Position numbers and translations under genes: made by a program. A stretch of 64,000 nt of DNA from Bufo bufo. Taxonomy: Eukaryota > Chordata > Amphibia > Anura > Bufonidae. Below, in pieces: positions 32,591 through 46,208 of the stretch (its first letter is position 1; each line of letters starts with the position of its first letter). The notes beneath the pieces are model-generated. The model worked only from the letters and a program-made list of their open reading frames with translations, was not told where the DNA came from and ran no database searches. The stretch is from assembly GCF_905171765.1 (NCBI RefSeq), contig NC_053392.1, positions 40,003,114 through 40,067,113 on the forward strand, written 5' to 3'.

Positions 32591-33375
32591 GTACTCCCTA
32601 CACAGTATGATGTACCTCCGTGCCTCCCCACACAGTATTATATACCTCCGTGCCTCCCCACACAGTATGATGGCTTCTTAATGCCCCCATGGAGTATGAT
32701 GCCCTAAGTGACTCATCACAGCATTGTGCTCCCACATAGTTTGATGCTCGTTTAGTGCCCTAAATGGGCTGTGCCACCAAAAATATTCAAATTTTTTTTC
32801 AAACAAGCATCTGAATCTAAATACATTTGTAATGGCATGTAATTAAACATTTAATATAACCGCTGAGTTATTCAATGAAATCCATCTGCATGGCACCACC
32901 TGTTTGTTTTATTTTTTATTTTATTTCTTGCCCACCTCACTGAAGTGGTCGCACACGCTCAGTTTAAATCTTCAACTGTCACCAGCCATATGTTCTGTTA
33001 GAAGCTGGGACAGTTATAGGGAGAGAGGTGGATCAGAAAGGACATGCCCTCTGACGAAGGACATGCCCCTGGCCCTGAGAAAGGACATGCCCCTGAGAAA
33101 GGACACGCCAGCCTAAAATAAATCTAGCAGAGCAACTGGAGCGATGAATGTGAAGATCTCTGGATCCATGTGAGGTACAGGGCTGGTTCTAGCTTTGTTA
33201 GAAAGAGGTTGTACTGTACTATATGATCTCTGATTTCATCAGTCATGTCATAACCCCTTTTAGTGTCCCCCACTCAGGGTGATTAGCATTAAGTGCCCCT
33301 ATGCAGTATGATGCCCCCATCATAGAGTGATGCCCTTTAGGTGCCTCCCACACAAAAGGATGTCCCCTTAAATCT
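32591..33375 (+). repeat. Degenerate ~30-35-bp repeat (CCCACACAGTATGATG...), split by a MITE
   Basis: Units such as CACAGTATGATGTACCTCCG and CATGGAGTATGATGCCC occur at 32591-32767 and again at 33255-33375. Between them (about 32768-33254) lies an inverted relative of the MITE at 20121-20526, recognised by CATTTGTAATGGCATGTAAT and CTGAGTTATTCAATGAAAT. A three-fold short repeat AAGGACATGCCCCTG sits near 33036-33105. The unit resembles the array at 50027-50460. Confidence 0.55.
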
Positions 33376-33509
33376 GTTGCCAATTTTATAGTGTCCTAAC
33401 TAAGGGCAACAAAAACTAGTGGCAGATCCCCTTAACCAAATGCTGGGCCATTTTTTTATACTGACCCAGCCATGTTGGTAAAATCTTGTATTGTACAGCT
33501 CTGGTGCAT

Positions 33510-33806
33510 GCAGATGAGTCCTGGTGGTTCCGCGTAGGCGGGCGCGATGGAGTGACGTCAGACTGGAGCAGACCTGCTCCGCCCTCTTCATTGGGTTAAA
33601 TGTAGGGTAGATGAGTCTTCATATTCATGAGCTCCTGGCTTTCCCTACCCTCATATGGAATCAATCAGCACCAGTCGGGCGGGGAGAGCCATGAGCTCAT
33701 GCATATGAAGACACATCTACCCTACATTTAACCCAATGAAGAGGGCGGAGCAGGTCTGCTCCAGTCTGACGTCACTCCATCGCGCCTGCCTACGCGGAAC
33801 CACCGG
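33510..33806. mobile_element. Palindromic MITE-like element (~300 bp)
   Basis: Arms 33513-33650 and 33690-33804 are nearly perfect inverted copies. Landmarks are GGTTCCGCGTAGGCGGGCGC, GACGTCAGACTGGAGCAG and AACCCAATGAAGAGGGCGG. A short asymmetric loop lies near 33655-33685. Only a Harbinger- or hAT-like origin is plausible; I see no clear target duplication. Open stretches on both strands are mirror artefacts of the palindrome. Confidence 0.7.
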
Positions 33807-34920
33807 TGGAAGGGGAACGGGCGAAACGGAGCTGACGGCTCTACATTGTATTCAACTGTATCTGCGACCTCAGGACACGGATCGAAAGCAGGACATCGGA
33901 CATCCACGGTATAGGTGTATATCTTTAAAACAAATGATTGGTCAAAATATATTTTTGCAAAATGTATGTATATTTATATTCAGTATTTCCATTCATTCAT
34001 TTTTCAGCAGACAAAACCCGAAAACATAAAATCTAACTAATGTATTTTGACTAAACTATTATGTTTATTAGTATTATTATTTTTTATTGCTTTTGTTGTT
34101 CACTTTTTCTGTTTTGCATTTATTTTTATTGTATTTAATAATTTTTTCATTTTTGTTCAGTCAATCTCTACAGTATGAAGTCACTGGTTATGTCACCATA
34201 CACAAATAACCGTAGTCCCTAGTAATTAGGCTGCCGATTTCACTAGTAATTACTGGCATATTTCAATATGGCCAACGTATACCCATGATGAGGTCAGGCT
34301 CTTCTACAGTATATATTTTAGTCAAGTCCTATTCCCGCCCCTGGTGTGCAGGAACGGACCTCCAGATGTTTCCGAGCCTCTCCTCTGAAGTTATTTCAGG
34401 AATAATATTGACATAGGCCGGTAGGACAGTGGAGAAGGCAATACCAGGGGTGCAGATTGGGCTCGGCGCAATCTCTCAGGTCGTATTTTTGAAATCCACT
34501 TCCTCCCAAGTGCCCATAAGCTTGTGTCTTTCTCAGCCGTCTGTTTCATCTGTCAGTCATTAGCATTCCACAGATGTTAAGTACATTTACAAAAAAAAAA
34601 ATAGATCCAAGTCTTGGGAAGTCGAGAGAAAGGGACTATTCACTCTGAGTAATTTTTCTTCCTGAGAGCCAAATATATAGCCAGCAACTGCTGCAGAGCA
34701 CAAGGATCTCCCTAATCTCCCGCAGGAGCTAAGCCATGGTCCGACCTTCCTAGGAGACAGCTTTTATAGGATAAAAAGACACAGCGACCCCCAATATCTG
34801 TCTGTCACCTGCTAAATATTAAGCTATATCTGGGTAATGCCTCGCGTCCTGTAACCGGAGGGAATTTCTGCAAGGGTAAGAAAAATATAACAATTATTCT
34901 TCATTTCTGCTGCTTGAATG
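33807..34920. other. No recognised feature
   Basis: A/T-rich at 33920-34160. No feature supported. Confidence 0.4.
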
Positions 34921-34921
34921 T

Positions 34922-35785
34922 AAGTATAGCAGTCCTATGTAACATCACAGTGATAACTCTCTGAGTACAGATAATGTAGTAGATGTTACCTGCAGTCCTA
35001 TGTAACATCACAGTGATAACTCTCTGAGTACAGATAATGTAGTAGATGTTACCTGCAGTCCTATGTAACATCACAGAGAACATAGCGATTACTCTGAGTA
35101 CAGATAATATAGATGTTACCTGCAGTCCTATGTAACATCACAGATAAAAAAATGGATAACCCTGATTATACATAATGTGGTAGATGTTACCTGCAGTCCT
35201 ATGTAACACCACAGATAACACAATTATAACTCTGTGAATACAGATAATGCAGTACATGTCATCTGCAGTCCTATGTAACACCTCAGATAACACAGTGATA
35301 TCTCTCTGAGTACAGATAATGTAAAATATGTTACCAACAGTCCTATGTAACACCACAGATAACACAGTGATATCTCTCTGAGTACAGATAATATAAAATA
35401 TGTTACCTGCAGGCCTATGTAACATTACAAATAGCACAGTGCAGATAACGTAGTAAATGTTCCCTGCAGCCCTATGCAACTCTACAGATAACACAGTGAT
35501 AGCTCTGAATACCGATAATGTAGTAGATGTTACCTGCAGTCCTATGTAACACCATAGATAACATGGCAATAGCTCTCTGAATACCGATAATGTAGTAAAT
35601 GTCACCTGCAGTCCTATGTAACACCACGGAAAACACAGTGATTACTTCCTGAGTATGGATAATGTAGCAGATATTACCTGCAGTCCTATGTAACACCACA
35701 GGTAGCAGTGATAAGTTTAACTCTATGAGTACAGATAATGTAGCAGATGTCACTTGCAGTCCTATGTAACACCACACAAAACACA
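34922..35785 (+). repeat. ~63-72-bp minisatellite (TCCTATGTAACACCACAGATAA...)
   Basis: About 13 copies of a unit with GTCCTATGTAACACCACAG, CTCTGAGTACAGATAATGTA and AGATGTTACCTGCA. Length varies between about 63 and 75 bp through a variable AGATAACACAGTGATA segment. The first two copies are almost identical. Open reading on the minus strand is repeat-driven. Confidence 0.9.
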
Positions 35786-36230
35786 TCCTGAGCTGTATCA
35801 CATCTGATAAATTCAGCTATGTTCAGGTGTATATAAAGATGAGCAGGTCAGATATATTATAGATCTTAGATTCACAGATATGTTGCTAAAGAGAGAACAA
35901 TTAAATAAAGTCCCTGATCCCTCTCTGGGCAGAGTGACATTTCTACCAAAATATTCTTCGACTTAGAGAAGTGTCTGATAAATTTTTCATTGGTTAGAAA
36001 TTGTTGCTGCCCACGCAACACTTATAGGCAGACACGTGTTTATCGGTCTTATCGGCTGCGTTTTCTGTAAATGGTCAGTTTTAGTTGACTTCTAGATGTT
36101 CGATGGTCTGGAAGTGCTAGTTTTGTCTCCATTTTCACAAATAATCACAAGTAGAGATGAGCAAATCCTTGTCAATAGGTTCTTGAAGGTGATTTTAAGA
36201 AAATTTTCATCTGTAAATTAATAATGGTCA
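35786..36230. other. No recognised feature
   Basis: Nothing supported. Confidence 0.4.
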
Positions 36231-36612
36231 TATATCAGCAAGTTTAAAGTTAAAGCAATGGCCAAAGTTTGGTATTGATATATGATTTATCTTTTAAGAT
36301 ATCCCCATTTTTCTATTTAGCTGTGGCGGCCATTTTTACAAGGGTAAACAGGAAGTATTATCTGTCCCTTTTGAATTTGGTTTGCCATTACAAATAACAA
36401 AGTAACAAGTTTACCATTGACACCTGAGATGCTAATTCAAAAAAACAACCAATATGAATTTACTTTCTGTTGTCCCTTTTAAAAATGTCTGCCTTAACAC
36501 AGCAGAAAACTTCTGATATCTCTGTATTTAAAAGGAATGGAATCCCCAAACTTTGGCTGATGCTCTAACTTATGATTAATATTTATATTTTAGGGGGAAC
36601 CCCTTTAAATTA
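36230..36612. mobile_element. Probable degenerate TTAA-type MITE
   Basis: Partly palindromic: AATGGCCAAAGTTTGGTATTG on the left pairs with AATCCCCAAACTTTGGCTGA on the right. The right end reads GGAACCCCTTTAA. The left end is diverged, so exact boundaries are uncertain. Confidence 0.45.
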
Positions 36613-37560
36613 CTTATGGCCTACCTCACAATGAAATGCCCCCCTTTAATTTATTAAATGTAGTGCAAGAAAATGCCGAATAGCCGACAATAGACATAAG
36701 CCCTCTTTACCAGTCAGCACTGCCAAAATTGTTTTGTTAGGGCAGCAGCTTAGTGGTTACCCTAGCGTCCTCTAAAGTCAAGTTATAGTAGCGTACCGAA
36801 TAAACCCCCTCCTTTAAAATTAAGCCGGGCAGGTATCCCAGTATAAAGTGTGTGAATTTTGAGCACATTACCTTCTGTTCGTATGTTTTAGCAATCAATT
36901 CTAATAACGTAAGAGTCATTGGCAGCGCGTTTCACGATCTCGTAGACTCTGGAGCCATTTGTTACAACTTGTCCCGTATTAGAAGCAGATAATAATTCAC
37001 TTTTCCAGAGAGAGAGGATGAAGACAGGACAGGAATTTTCATTATGCCTGTTACACATCACTTTACGATTTGTCACCAGTCAATAAATCCAGCTGCAGAT
37101 TCTTAGCACATGCTAAAATATTCATTATACGTGAGCAGCTGTCAAATGCCAATGGAGATGTCAGGATTTCCACTAATACCCGTCCCATCCCCGAGCCAAG
37201 AAATCTGAAGATACTGTAAATGGGACAGACAAGGACAGTGAGCCCTAACCTAGAACCTAGCCCGCTTTCCCTACGTACTTGGCAGAACCGCAACTGGACA
37301 ACGGTCCCTACTCTAAGGTGCAGAGACGGACAAACACAAATGCAGAGTGATACGGAAATGGGTGAGAACCAGACGGGCTACGCAGTACCAAATTAGAGAC
37401 AGAGAGTGGTCAGAAGACAAGCCGGTGGCAGAAGCTCAGAGGAATCAATACGCAAGGAACAGGGAACAAGAAACCTTGCTAGTGAGCCAACCGAGACTAT
37501 CACTGGCACTGGTGTATGGCCAGGAAAAGATTTAAATAGAGCGCCAAGTCTCTGGATCAG
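36613..37560. other. No recognised gene; possible old LTR-like piece at 37150-37550
   Basis: A stretch from about 37150 (TGTCAGGATTTCCACTAATA) to the TATA-like AGATTTAAATAGAG at 37530 has the feel of a dispersed repeat, but has no target duplication or partner. No coding sequence recognised. Confidence 0.25.
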
Positions 37561-37564
37561 AACC

Positions 37565-37935
37565 TGAAGACACTGTGGTTGGCACTGTTAGGAGGCATAG
37601 TGGTTGTTGCTTTTATGGAGGCATAGTGGCTGCCAACGTTATGGAAGCACTGTGGAAGGCACTGCTAGGGGCACTGTGGCTGTTGCCCTTTATGAGGGTG
37701 TTGTGGCTGTCACTGTGATGGGGGTACTGTTGCCAGAATATTTGTGGAGGTACTATGGCTGTTTTTATATGCCCTCGGGGTACTTTTCTTTTCCGTTTCT
37801 CAGGGTTGTACACCCACCCATAATATCGTGTACCCTAAAACTTCTTTTTTGTTTTTTGTTTCCTCTCTCTTACATTGTCTTTGTATGTGGTCATGGTGGA
37901 TTTTACTTTTCTGGGGGGCACTTTGGCTGATCACT
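37565..37935 (+). repeat. Degenerate ~36-bp repeat (CACTGTGGCTGTTGCC...)
   Basis: Around 8 degenerate copies of a unit like GGCACTGTGGCTGTTGCCTT TTATGGAGG. Only the core is conserved. Open reading stretches here are repeat-driven. Confidence 0.55.
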
Positions 37936-40496
37936 ATTACGATGGTCACTGTGTTTTCCATCAAGACTGTTGCCTCTCCCCAAACTTGCATCAATCTCAT
38001 GGTTGAGTGCTCTCTGCTTTCAGCCACCGGTCACGTTCCTGCCCTGATTACATCAGATCTTTTTGGCAGAATAATGATCGAATACGTCCACAGACTGGAT
38101 ACTTACCTGTGTAGCTCTTTGTTGGATCGTGTTTGTTGACCAAATTTTCACCCTCGGATTGCCATCTTGGCCCTGATCTTGATCATCCTGATCTTGATTT
38201 CTGGCTTGACTCCTTGCATTCCCATCTACTGACCTTTGGGTTCTTTCACAACTTTGCTTCTCAAGATACAGTATCTTATCAGACTGCCTGCTGTCAGTCG
38301 GTGACTATTTTGGAGACTGTGACCTGGAAATCTGACCCAGAAAAACCATAACATTTGGAGATTTTGGTGTGAACAGCTGCGAGAGTCTTCAGACTTCATA
38401 TCTCCGCCAGTTCCAAACTGACCTGAGTCATAGACATCTGACCAGTCAGTGTCCCTGGAACTGGGTAAGCAGACACCACAGAGTCTTGAAACCTGTACAT
38501 TCCTCTATATAAGAGCCTCCAGCATTAGTAATGTCTACTTTAAGGAACAATTCATTTTTCCAGACACGTCTGAGTTCTGAACGTTGAGTTTATATTACCC
38601 AGCAGATGGATGGACGGATAATATCACGTTCCGTTTCCATTGTGTCTTATGATATTGCTACAACACCTTGTGCTGAAGTCATATTCTCGTTACGTTTTAC
38701 ATTCGAATGCAATAAAGGAAGCACATAATGCAGCTGCGGGTGAACTCTTGGCCTCAGCAATGAAATAATACAATTACGAGTGGAGCGCACTTGAGCTGTA
38801 GAGAAATGAATAGCTTCTCGTGTAAATCTTATCTACAGCCTCAAGTCTCTACAATAAGACACGGCGCTCATAACGGCTTAGGTTCCTTCTAGAGATGAGC
38901 AAATATAGCTTATATAATAGTACCATACAGTATGGTGCCCACCTAAAACTTCCATATAGCTCTTACAAATGAATACCATTTATCTCTGGACCGCCATCCT
39001 TTACCAGCGCAGGGACCAGGAAGTGAACCCCCACAGACCGCCACTTATCCTGCTGTGTCCATGTCAAGTCAAAGGGTTGTACCATATGGACATCTTTCAT
39101 CTTTTGAGGTTCCCTGGTCACTATAGCTGGCACCCACTTAATCTTCTGAGGGCACTTGATGCTCGGTTTTCTTGCTGTAAAAAACATTGCACAAAAACAT
39201 CCAGTTGGGTCATCGGTCCTCCAGGATGCAGGACAATCTGGCTAATATATGGGAGACAAGATGATGTGGGCCCTCCTAATACCATTAAAGTGAACGGCCT
39301 GAGCTGCAGTACCGGACATCAAAATTTGTACCAGGACCCCCATCTACCATGTGCACTTTTATCACTTGTGCCTTATGTGGTAGAATGGCCTTGGGCTACC
39401 CCCATGGCTACCCCCATAGCTTCACTCCTGGTTGTTACCTGGTATTCCCAAACCTTTGGATGCCATGTGCACCAATTATACAGAGAGGCATTTCTTTCTT
39501 TAGTATAAGATGCCAACATTTTGGGGATGCGACCTCCCAGGACCCTGCAGAATTAAAGGGATGTGACTCTCATGCGAGCGTCGCATCTCCTTATTATAAG
39601 CTCGTACCAAATGGGTGGATGAATGATACCAGACACAGCTGCCCACTGAAGGGGAGCTGCTATGCCTCTTCAAACAGTCAGGTGGCGCTGATGCTTTCCC
39701 ACTTTTCTGATCGGCGCCGATCACACCACTACTGTTCAAACATAAGGATAGGCCATCAATGTTTAAGTCCTAGAAACCCATCTGTGGTTTCCCTAACCTG
39801 GATATGATGTGGTCCACGTTGGCCACATGCTGAACAGTAGGGTAGCCATACGGAAGCTAGCTTAGCTACCATAGACTTGAAGGGAGGTAGATGGCAGTTC
39901 AATCTACAGGGGACCACTGGGACAATACATATATATTACATATACGTGCCTCGTCTCTATCAGTCAAGGGATACAAAGCCTTCATATTCTGTGCTAAATA
40001 GTTATATCTGCTGAGAAAACCATAAAAAGCTTTCAATGTGAATTCACATTACAATAAACACCTCCTGACTGCTGGAGAAGCGACGCATGAACCCCAAAAT
40101 CACCCCGGGAAAATGTATTTACCTTCATAATATGTAACTGTATGATTGGGCTTTATCAGGGGGGAAATAACTGTCCTCTGTGTAAAGGATTCCTCCTCTG
40201 TAATATCCGATACATTCTCACCCCCTGCTGAGATATTCAATTTAAACGTTCACCGAGAAAGTGGGAACGATACGCAGCTGAAAATGCAGAATTAACTCTG
40301 AGATGGGATACAATATTTTCACATTAATTCATACATAATGCGCTCAATGAAACCACCAATCATAAAATCTAAGGATCTACTCATCAAAGATGGAACCAGA
40401 ATAACAAGGGAGGTGAAAATGTAATAGGGGAATTAGACTGTTACTCCCCAGGACTGCAAGCAGCAAAGTGTTAATCTTATAGAAAAGTACTGGAAG
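37936..40496. other. No recognised gene; half MITE near 39740-39780
   Basis: AAGGATAGGCCATCAATGTTTA at about 39743 is a fragment of the TTAA MITE family. Otherwise I recognise no coding region, RNA gene or repeat over about 2.5 kb. Two open stretches of 179 and 152 codons (38969-39508 and 39349-39807, +) overlap in different frames, with no domain recognisable. Confidence 0.4.
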
Positions 40497-43345
40497 GTTC
40501 ATAAGAATATTGCTACTATTATATGTACAATAATATAACTACTATAATACTGCTCCAATGTACAAGAATATATTTACTATAATACTGCCTCCTATGTACA
40601 AGAATATAACTACTATAATACTGCTCCTATGTACAAGAATATAACTACTATAATACTGCTCCTATGTACAAGAATATAACTACTATAATACTGCCTTCTA
40701 TGTACAAGAATATAACTACTATAATACTTCCCCCTATGTACAAGAATATAACTGCTATAATACTGTCCCTATGTACAGGAATATAACTACTATAATACTG
40801 CTCCTATGTACAAGAATATAACTACTATAATACTGCTCCTATGTACAAGAATATAACTACTATAATACTGCTCCTGTGTACAAGAATATAACTACTATAA
40901 TACTGCTCCTATGTACAAGAATATAACTACTATAATACTGCTCCTATGTGCAGGAATATAACTACTATAATACTGCTCTTATGTACAAAAATATAACTAC
41001 TATAATACTGCCGCCTATGTACAAGAATATAACTACTATAATACTGCTCCAATGTACAAGAATATATCTACTATAATACTGCCTCCTATGTACAAGAATA
41101 TAACTACTATAATACTGCTCCTATGTACAAGAATATAACTACTATAATACTTCCCCCTATGTACAAGAATATAACTGCTATAATACTGTCCCTATGTACA
41201 GGAATATAACTACTATAATACTGCTCCTATGTACAAGAATATAACTACTATAATACTGCTCCTATGTACAAGAATATAACTACTATAATACTGCTCCTAT
41301 GTACAAGAATATAACTGCTATAATACTGCTCCTATGTACAAGAATATAACTACTATAATACTGCTCCTATGTACAAGAATATAACTACTATAATACTGCT
41401 CCTATGTACAAGAATATAACTACTATAATACTGCTCCTATGTACAAGAATATAACTACTATAATACTACTCCTATGTACAAGAATATAACTACTATAATA
41501 CTGATCCTATGTACAAGAATATAACTACTATAATACTGCTCCTATGTACAAGAATATAACTACTATAATACTGCTCCTATGTACAAGAATATAACTACTA
41601 TAATACTGCTCCTATGTACAAGAATATAACTACTATAATACTGCTCCTATGTACAAGAATACAACTACTATAATACTGCTCCTATGTACAAGAATATAAC
41701 TACTATAATACTGCCTCCTATGTACAAGAATATAACTACTATAATACTGCTCCTATATACAAGAATATAACTACTATAATACTGCTCCTATGTACAAGAA
41801 TATAACTACTATACTACAGCTCCTATGTACAAGAATATTACTACTATAATACTGCTCCTATGTGCAAGAATATAACTACTATAATACTGCTCCTATGTAC
41901 AAGAATATAACTACTATAGTACTGCTCCTATGTACAAGAATATAACTACTATAATACTGCTCCTATGTACAAGAATATAACTACTATAATACTGCTCCTA
42001 TGTACAAGAATATAACTACTATAATACTACTCCTATGTACAAGAATATAACTACTATAATACTGATCCTATGTACAAGAATATAACTACTATAATACTGC
42101 TCCTATGTACAAGACTATAACTACTATAATACTGCTCCTATGTACAAGAATATAACTACTATAATACTACTCCTATGTACAAGAATATAACTACTATAAT
42201 ACTGATCATATGTACAAGAATATAACTACTATAATACTGCTCCTATGTACAAGAATATAACTACTATAATACTGCTCCTATGTACAAGAATATAACTACT
42301 ATAATACTGCTCCTATGTACAAGAATATAACTACTATAATACTGCTCCTATGTACAAGAATATAACTACTATAATACTGCTCCTATGTACAAGAATATAA
42401 CTACTATAATACTGCTCCTATGTACAAGAATATAACTACTATAATACTGCTCCTATATACAAGAATATAACTACTATAATACTGCTCCTATGTACAAGAA
42501 TATAACTACTATAATACTGCTCCTATGTACAAGAATATAACTACTATAATACTGCTCCTATGTACAAGAGTATAACTACTATAATACTGCCACCTATGTA
42601 CAAGAATATAACTACTATAATACTGCTCCTATGTACAAGAATATAACTACTATAATACTGCTCCTATGTACAAGAATATAACTACTATAATACTGCCCCT
42701 ATGTACAAGACTATAACTACTATACTACAGCTCCTATGTACAAGAATATTACTACTATAATACTGCTCCTATGTGCAAGAATATAACTACTATAATACTG
42801 CTCCTATGTACAAGAATATAACTAATATAATACTGCCTCCTATGTACAAGAATATAACTACTATAATACTGCTCCTATGTACAAGAATATAACTACTCTA
42901 ATACTGCCTCCTATGTACAAGAATATAACTACTATAATACTGCTCCTATGTACAAGAATATAACTACTATAATACTGCCTCCTATGTACAAGGATATAAC
43001 TACTATAATACTGCTCCTATGTACAAGAATATAATTACTATAATACTGCTCCTATGTACAAGAATATAACTACTATAATACTGCTCCTATGTACAAGAAT
43101 ATAATTACTATAATACTGCTCCTATGTACAAGAATATAACTACTATAATACTGCTCCTATGTACAAGAATATTACTACTATAATACTGCCTCCTATGTAC
43201 AAGAATATAACTACTATAATACTGCTCCTATGTACAAGAATATAACTACTATAATACTGCTCCTATGTACAAGAATATAACTACTATAATACTGCCCCCT
43301 ATGTACAATAATATAACTACTATAATACTGTACTCTATGTACACA
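40497..43345 (+). repeat. 35/36-bp minisatellite array, locus 2 (~80 copies)
   Basis: Same unit and orientation as at 3754-6742. Higher-order copies are visible. The pair TACTACTCCTATG...TACTGATCCTATG recurs near 41464, 42024 and 42164. ACTACAGCTCCTATG...ATATTACTAC recurs near 41815 and 42724. CTTCCCCCTATG...ACTGTCCCTATG recurs near 40729 and 41150. No insertion interrupts it. Confidence 0.97.
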
Positions 43346-44019
43346 AATAAGTAATCTATTGTAGTAAATCACAATGTCTATGCATCTGTAATAATGGACC
43401 ACACCAGTTTTCCTGTTACCCTTCACTTGTCCCCTTATAGACGTAACTAATCCATAATTAGCATTGGTACAGGTGAAGTATTGATTGACTACTAAATAAT
43501 TGTGAGCTTAGTGTCTCGCTCTACATCCCCCTTCACCCCTGTCCCAGAGGCCGGTGACAAGGTGCTGCTAATAATTAAGGTCCATTGATTAGTTAAATGG
43601 TGACATGTGACATGAGTCTGTGTGCTCCCTGATCCTGAAATAGACCCCCGTCTCTATTACCGTACTGGTGATTACATGTGAATCCATTAGCTCCGTCTTT
43701 GTGGCATTTTGTAATGTCTGCTCCAACACTAATGAGCAAATGGAAGAAAAATGTAAATATTGGAATTCTGCCAGAAGAGCAAAATTCCCGAAGATGGACG
43801 CACTAATTGTATATACAGTAGCGGTGCAGACGTCTGCCTGCCTTATGTGCTGCTATATTCAGACCTAAGCTATAATGGGCCAAGATGGGAGGTGCTGCGG
43901 ACAGTGGAAGATCTTACATTTTTCTGTCCTTCCAGTTATAGCTAGTAGATACTGAAATAGAAATAGTGCCTACAAATGTAGCTAAAAGCATTTGCATTTC
44001 TCACCTTGCTGCTTTAATC
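43346..44019. other. No recognised feature
   Basis: Nothing supported. Confidence 0.4.
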
Positions 44020-45012
44020 CAGACCAGAACCCAAACTGCTGACAGCATAATTCGGACCCCAGAGCTATTATACAAACGCAATAATTCAGATCTTAGACCA
44101 AACCATAAAATTTAGACTTCAGACCAGACCCTAACATTCAGACCTCAGACCAGACCCTAACATTCAGACCTCAGACCAGATCCTAACATTCAGACCTCAG
44201 ACTAGACCCTAGCATTTAGATCTTAGACCGTAACAAACTCAGGCAAGGCCCTAGACCTCAGACCAGACCATAACAAACCCTGACTAAACCCTTACATTCA
44301 TAAAGACCAGACCCTAAAATTCAGAATTCGACCCTAGCATTCAGATCTTAGACTAGATCCTAAGATTCGGACGTTAGACCAGACCCAAACAAACTCAGAC
44401 AAGGCCCTTACATTCAGACCTCAAGCCAGACCCTTAAATTCAGACCTTAGACCAGACCCTTAAATTCAAACTTCAGACCAGACCCTAAAATTCAGATATC
44501 AGACCAGAACCTAGCATTCAGACCTCAGTCCAGAGCCTAACATTCAGAACTCAAAGCAGACTCTTACATTCAAACGAGACCCTAAAATTCAGACCTCAGA
44601 CTAGACCATAACATTCAGACCTTAGACCAGACTAAAATTCAGACCTCAGCCAAGAACTTAACATTCAGACCTTAAACCAGACCCTTAGACTCAGACCAGA
44701 CCCTAGCATTCAGAACTCAGACCAGACCCTTACATTCAGACATTAGAACAGACCCTAACATTCAAACTTTAGACCAGACCCTAAAATTTAGACCTTAGAC
44801 TAGACCCTAACATTCAGACCTTAGACCAGACTGTAAAATTCAGACCTCAGCCAAGAACTTAGCATTCAGACCTTAAACCAGACCAGACCCTAGAATTCAG
44901 AACTCAGACCAGACCCTTACATTCAGACATTAGAACAGACCCTAACATTCAGACCTCCGACTGGACTTTAAAATTCAGGCCTCAGACTAGACCCTAACAT
45001 TCAGACCAGAAC
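44020..45012 (+). repeat. ~25-bp minisatellite (CATTCAGACCTCAGACCAGACCCTAA)
   Basis: About 38 degenerate copies of a 23-27-bp unit built from CATTCAGACC, TCAGACCAGA and CCCTAA. Length varies by small indels. The array ends before a C-run at about 45038. Purine/pyrimidine strand asymmetry is marked. Confidence 0.9.
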
Positions 45013-45834
45013 TTAAAATAGTTTATTGACCTCCTCCCCCCCCCCTTCCCCTCCTTCTCAAATAGGACAATACCTGGGACTAAAACTTGCTGGGATTTTC
45101 CAGGCAAATCCGGGACTCTTTGCCGCTATGCATCGGGCAGGCCAATGTTTTTGATTTTCCGAAATTTTTATATTTGAGAAATAGATTATGCATTCTTCCT
45201 TGGATCATCTCACAGCAGAATCCATTTTTCATTTTGGAGGAAAAAACTATGTTTTTCTTGGAAACTATCAAAGTCCTGACTCCGGGAACTATCAGTATTC
45301 TGAGATCATTGAGCCTCGAGCTCCGACTGTCAGGCGGGTGAATAATAAAAAAAACATTTTCTTATCATTACTAGTCAGATCAGCTCTACTTTAAATTTGA
45401 GGGGCCTCGAATTAGATTCCTAATACACTGACATGAACAATAAATCACTGTGATCCTGCAGCTAGCCTTCCTGTCTATTACTCATATTGGGAGACAAGCT
45501 CCGTGACTACGACCGCGTATGCCGTCATTAGGAAGTCAGCAGATTCTGTGTATGGAGATGATAAGTGTCATCAACGGATTATCGGGTTGAGGTGTGTAAC
45601 TAGTAATATGAGATAAAGAACCCCTGTCCATATGGCGTGCTGGAACATGTATGGACATTTCTTCAGACACCTCTCCCTTCTCTATCAGTCTCTCTAGCAG
45701 TCTCCAGCATAGCAGATAGAAGTTCCAATAACTACTTTATTACATCCAGCAACATATCTGCTAATGGTAGTCACCTAGACAGGAAGTTGAGTAGTAGCTA
45801 GGTAATATGTGGTGCTAGACCCTACAGAATATAT
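45013..45834. other. No recognised feature
   Basis: C-run at about 45038-45048. No supported gene or repeat. Confidence 0.4.
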
Positions 45835-45838
45835 TTAA

Positions 45839-46208
45839 AGGGCACCCATCAGCGGAACAAACTTTATTAAACCAGGCATACTTCATAGTAGGGCTGATAC
45901 CTGCTGATTAAAATCATACCTGTCTTGTGAAAATCGGTTCTGGCATTCCTGAGAAAAAATACTTTTATTCTTTATACAGATGAAAGCTTCAGTGCACCAA
46001 GGGGAGTGGCCAGCACTGGAAAGCTGGTGAGCTAGGCCCCACCCCTCTGTACACAGAAGCCCTCATTTGCTTAAAGAAGAAAAGTTATTTTTTTTTCGGG
46101 AACGACACAACCGATTTTCACAAGACACGTATCGTTTTAATCAGCAGGGCCAACTCTGCCAGGCAGTATGTCTGGTTTAATAGGGTTCATTTTGCTGATA
46201 GACACCCT
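45839..46208. mobile_element. Palindromic TTAA MITE (370 bp)
   Basis: TTAA lies at 45835-45838 and 46209-46212. The ends are AGGGCACCCATCAGC and, read inward, AGGGTGTCTATCAGC. Arms pair through GGTATGATTTTAATCAGCAG-type segments and ACTTTTCTTCTTTAAG near the loop. Non-coding. Shares the TTAA-AGGG terminus style of 30739, 54028 and 63024. Confidence 0.75.

Noticed and set aside
33400..34029. Paired frames beginning MKRAEQVCSSLTSLHRA on both strands
   Set aside because: The two arms of a palindromic MITE give the same peptide on each strand.
34901..35801. Minus-strand frames with repeated VMLHRTAGNIYYIICTQ
   Set aside because: Repeat-driven reading of the ~63-72-bp minisatellite.
37150..37560. 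Possible fourth LTR
   Set aside because: TG-like start and TATA-like end only; no matching terminus or target duplication found.
38969..39807. Two long overlapping plus-strand open stretches (179 and 152 codons)
   Set aside because: Different frames over the same DNA, no recognisable domain, splice context or codon pattern; chance is the simpler reading.
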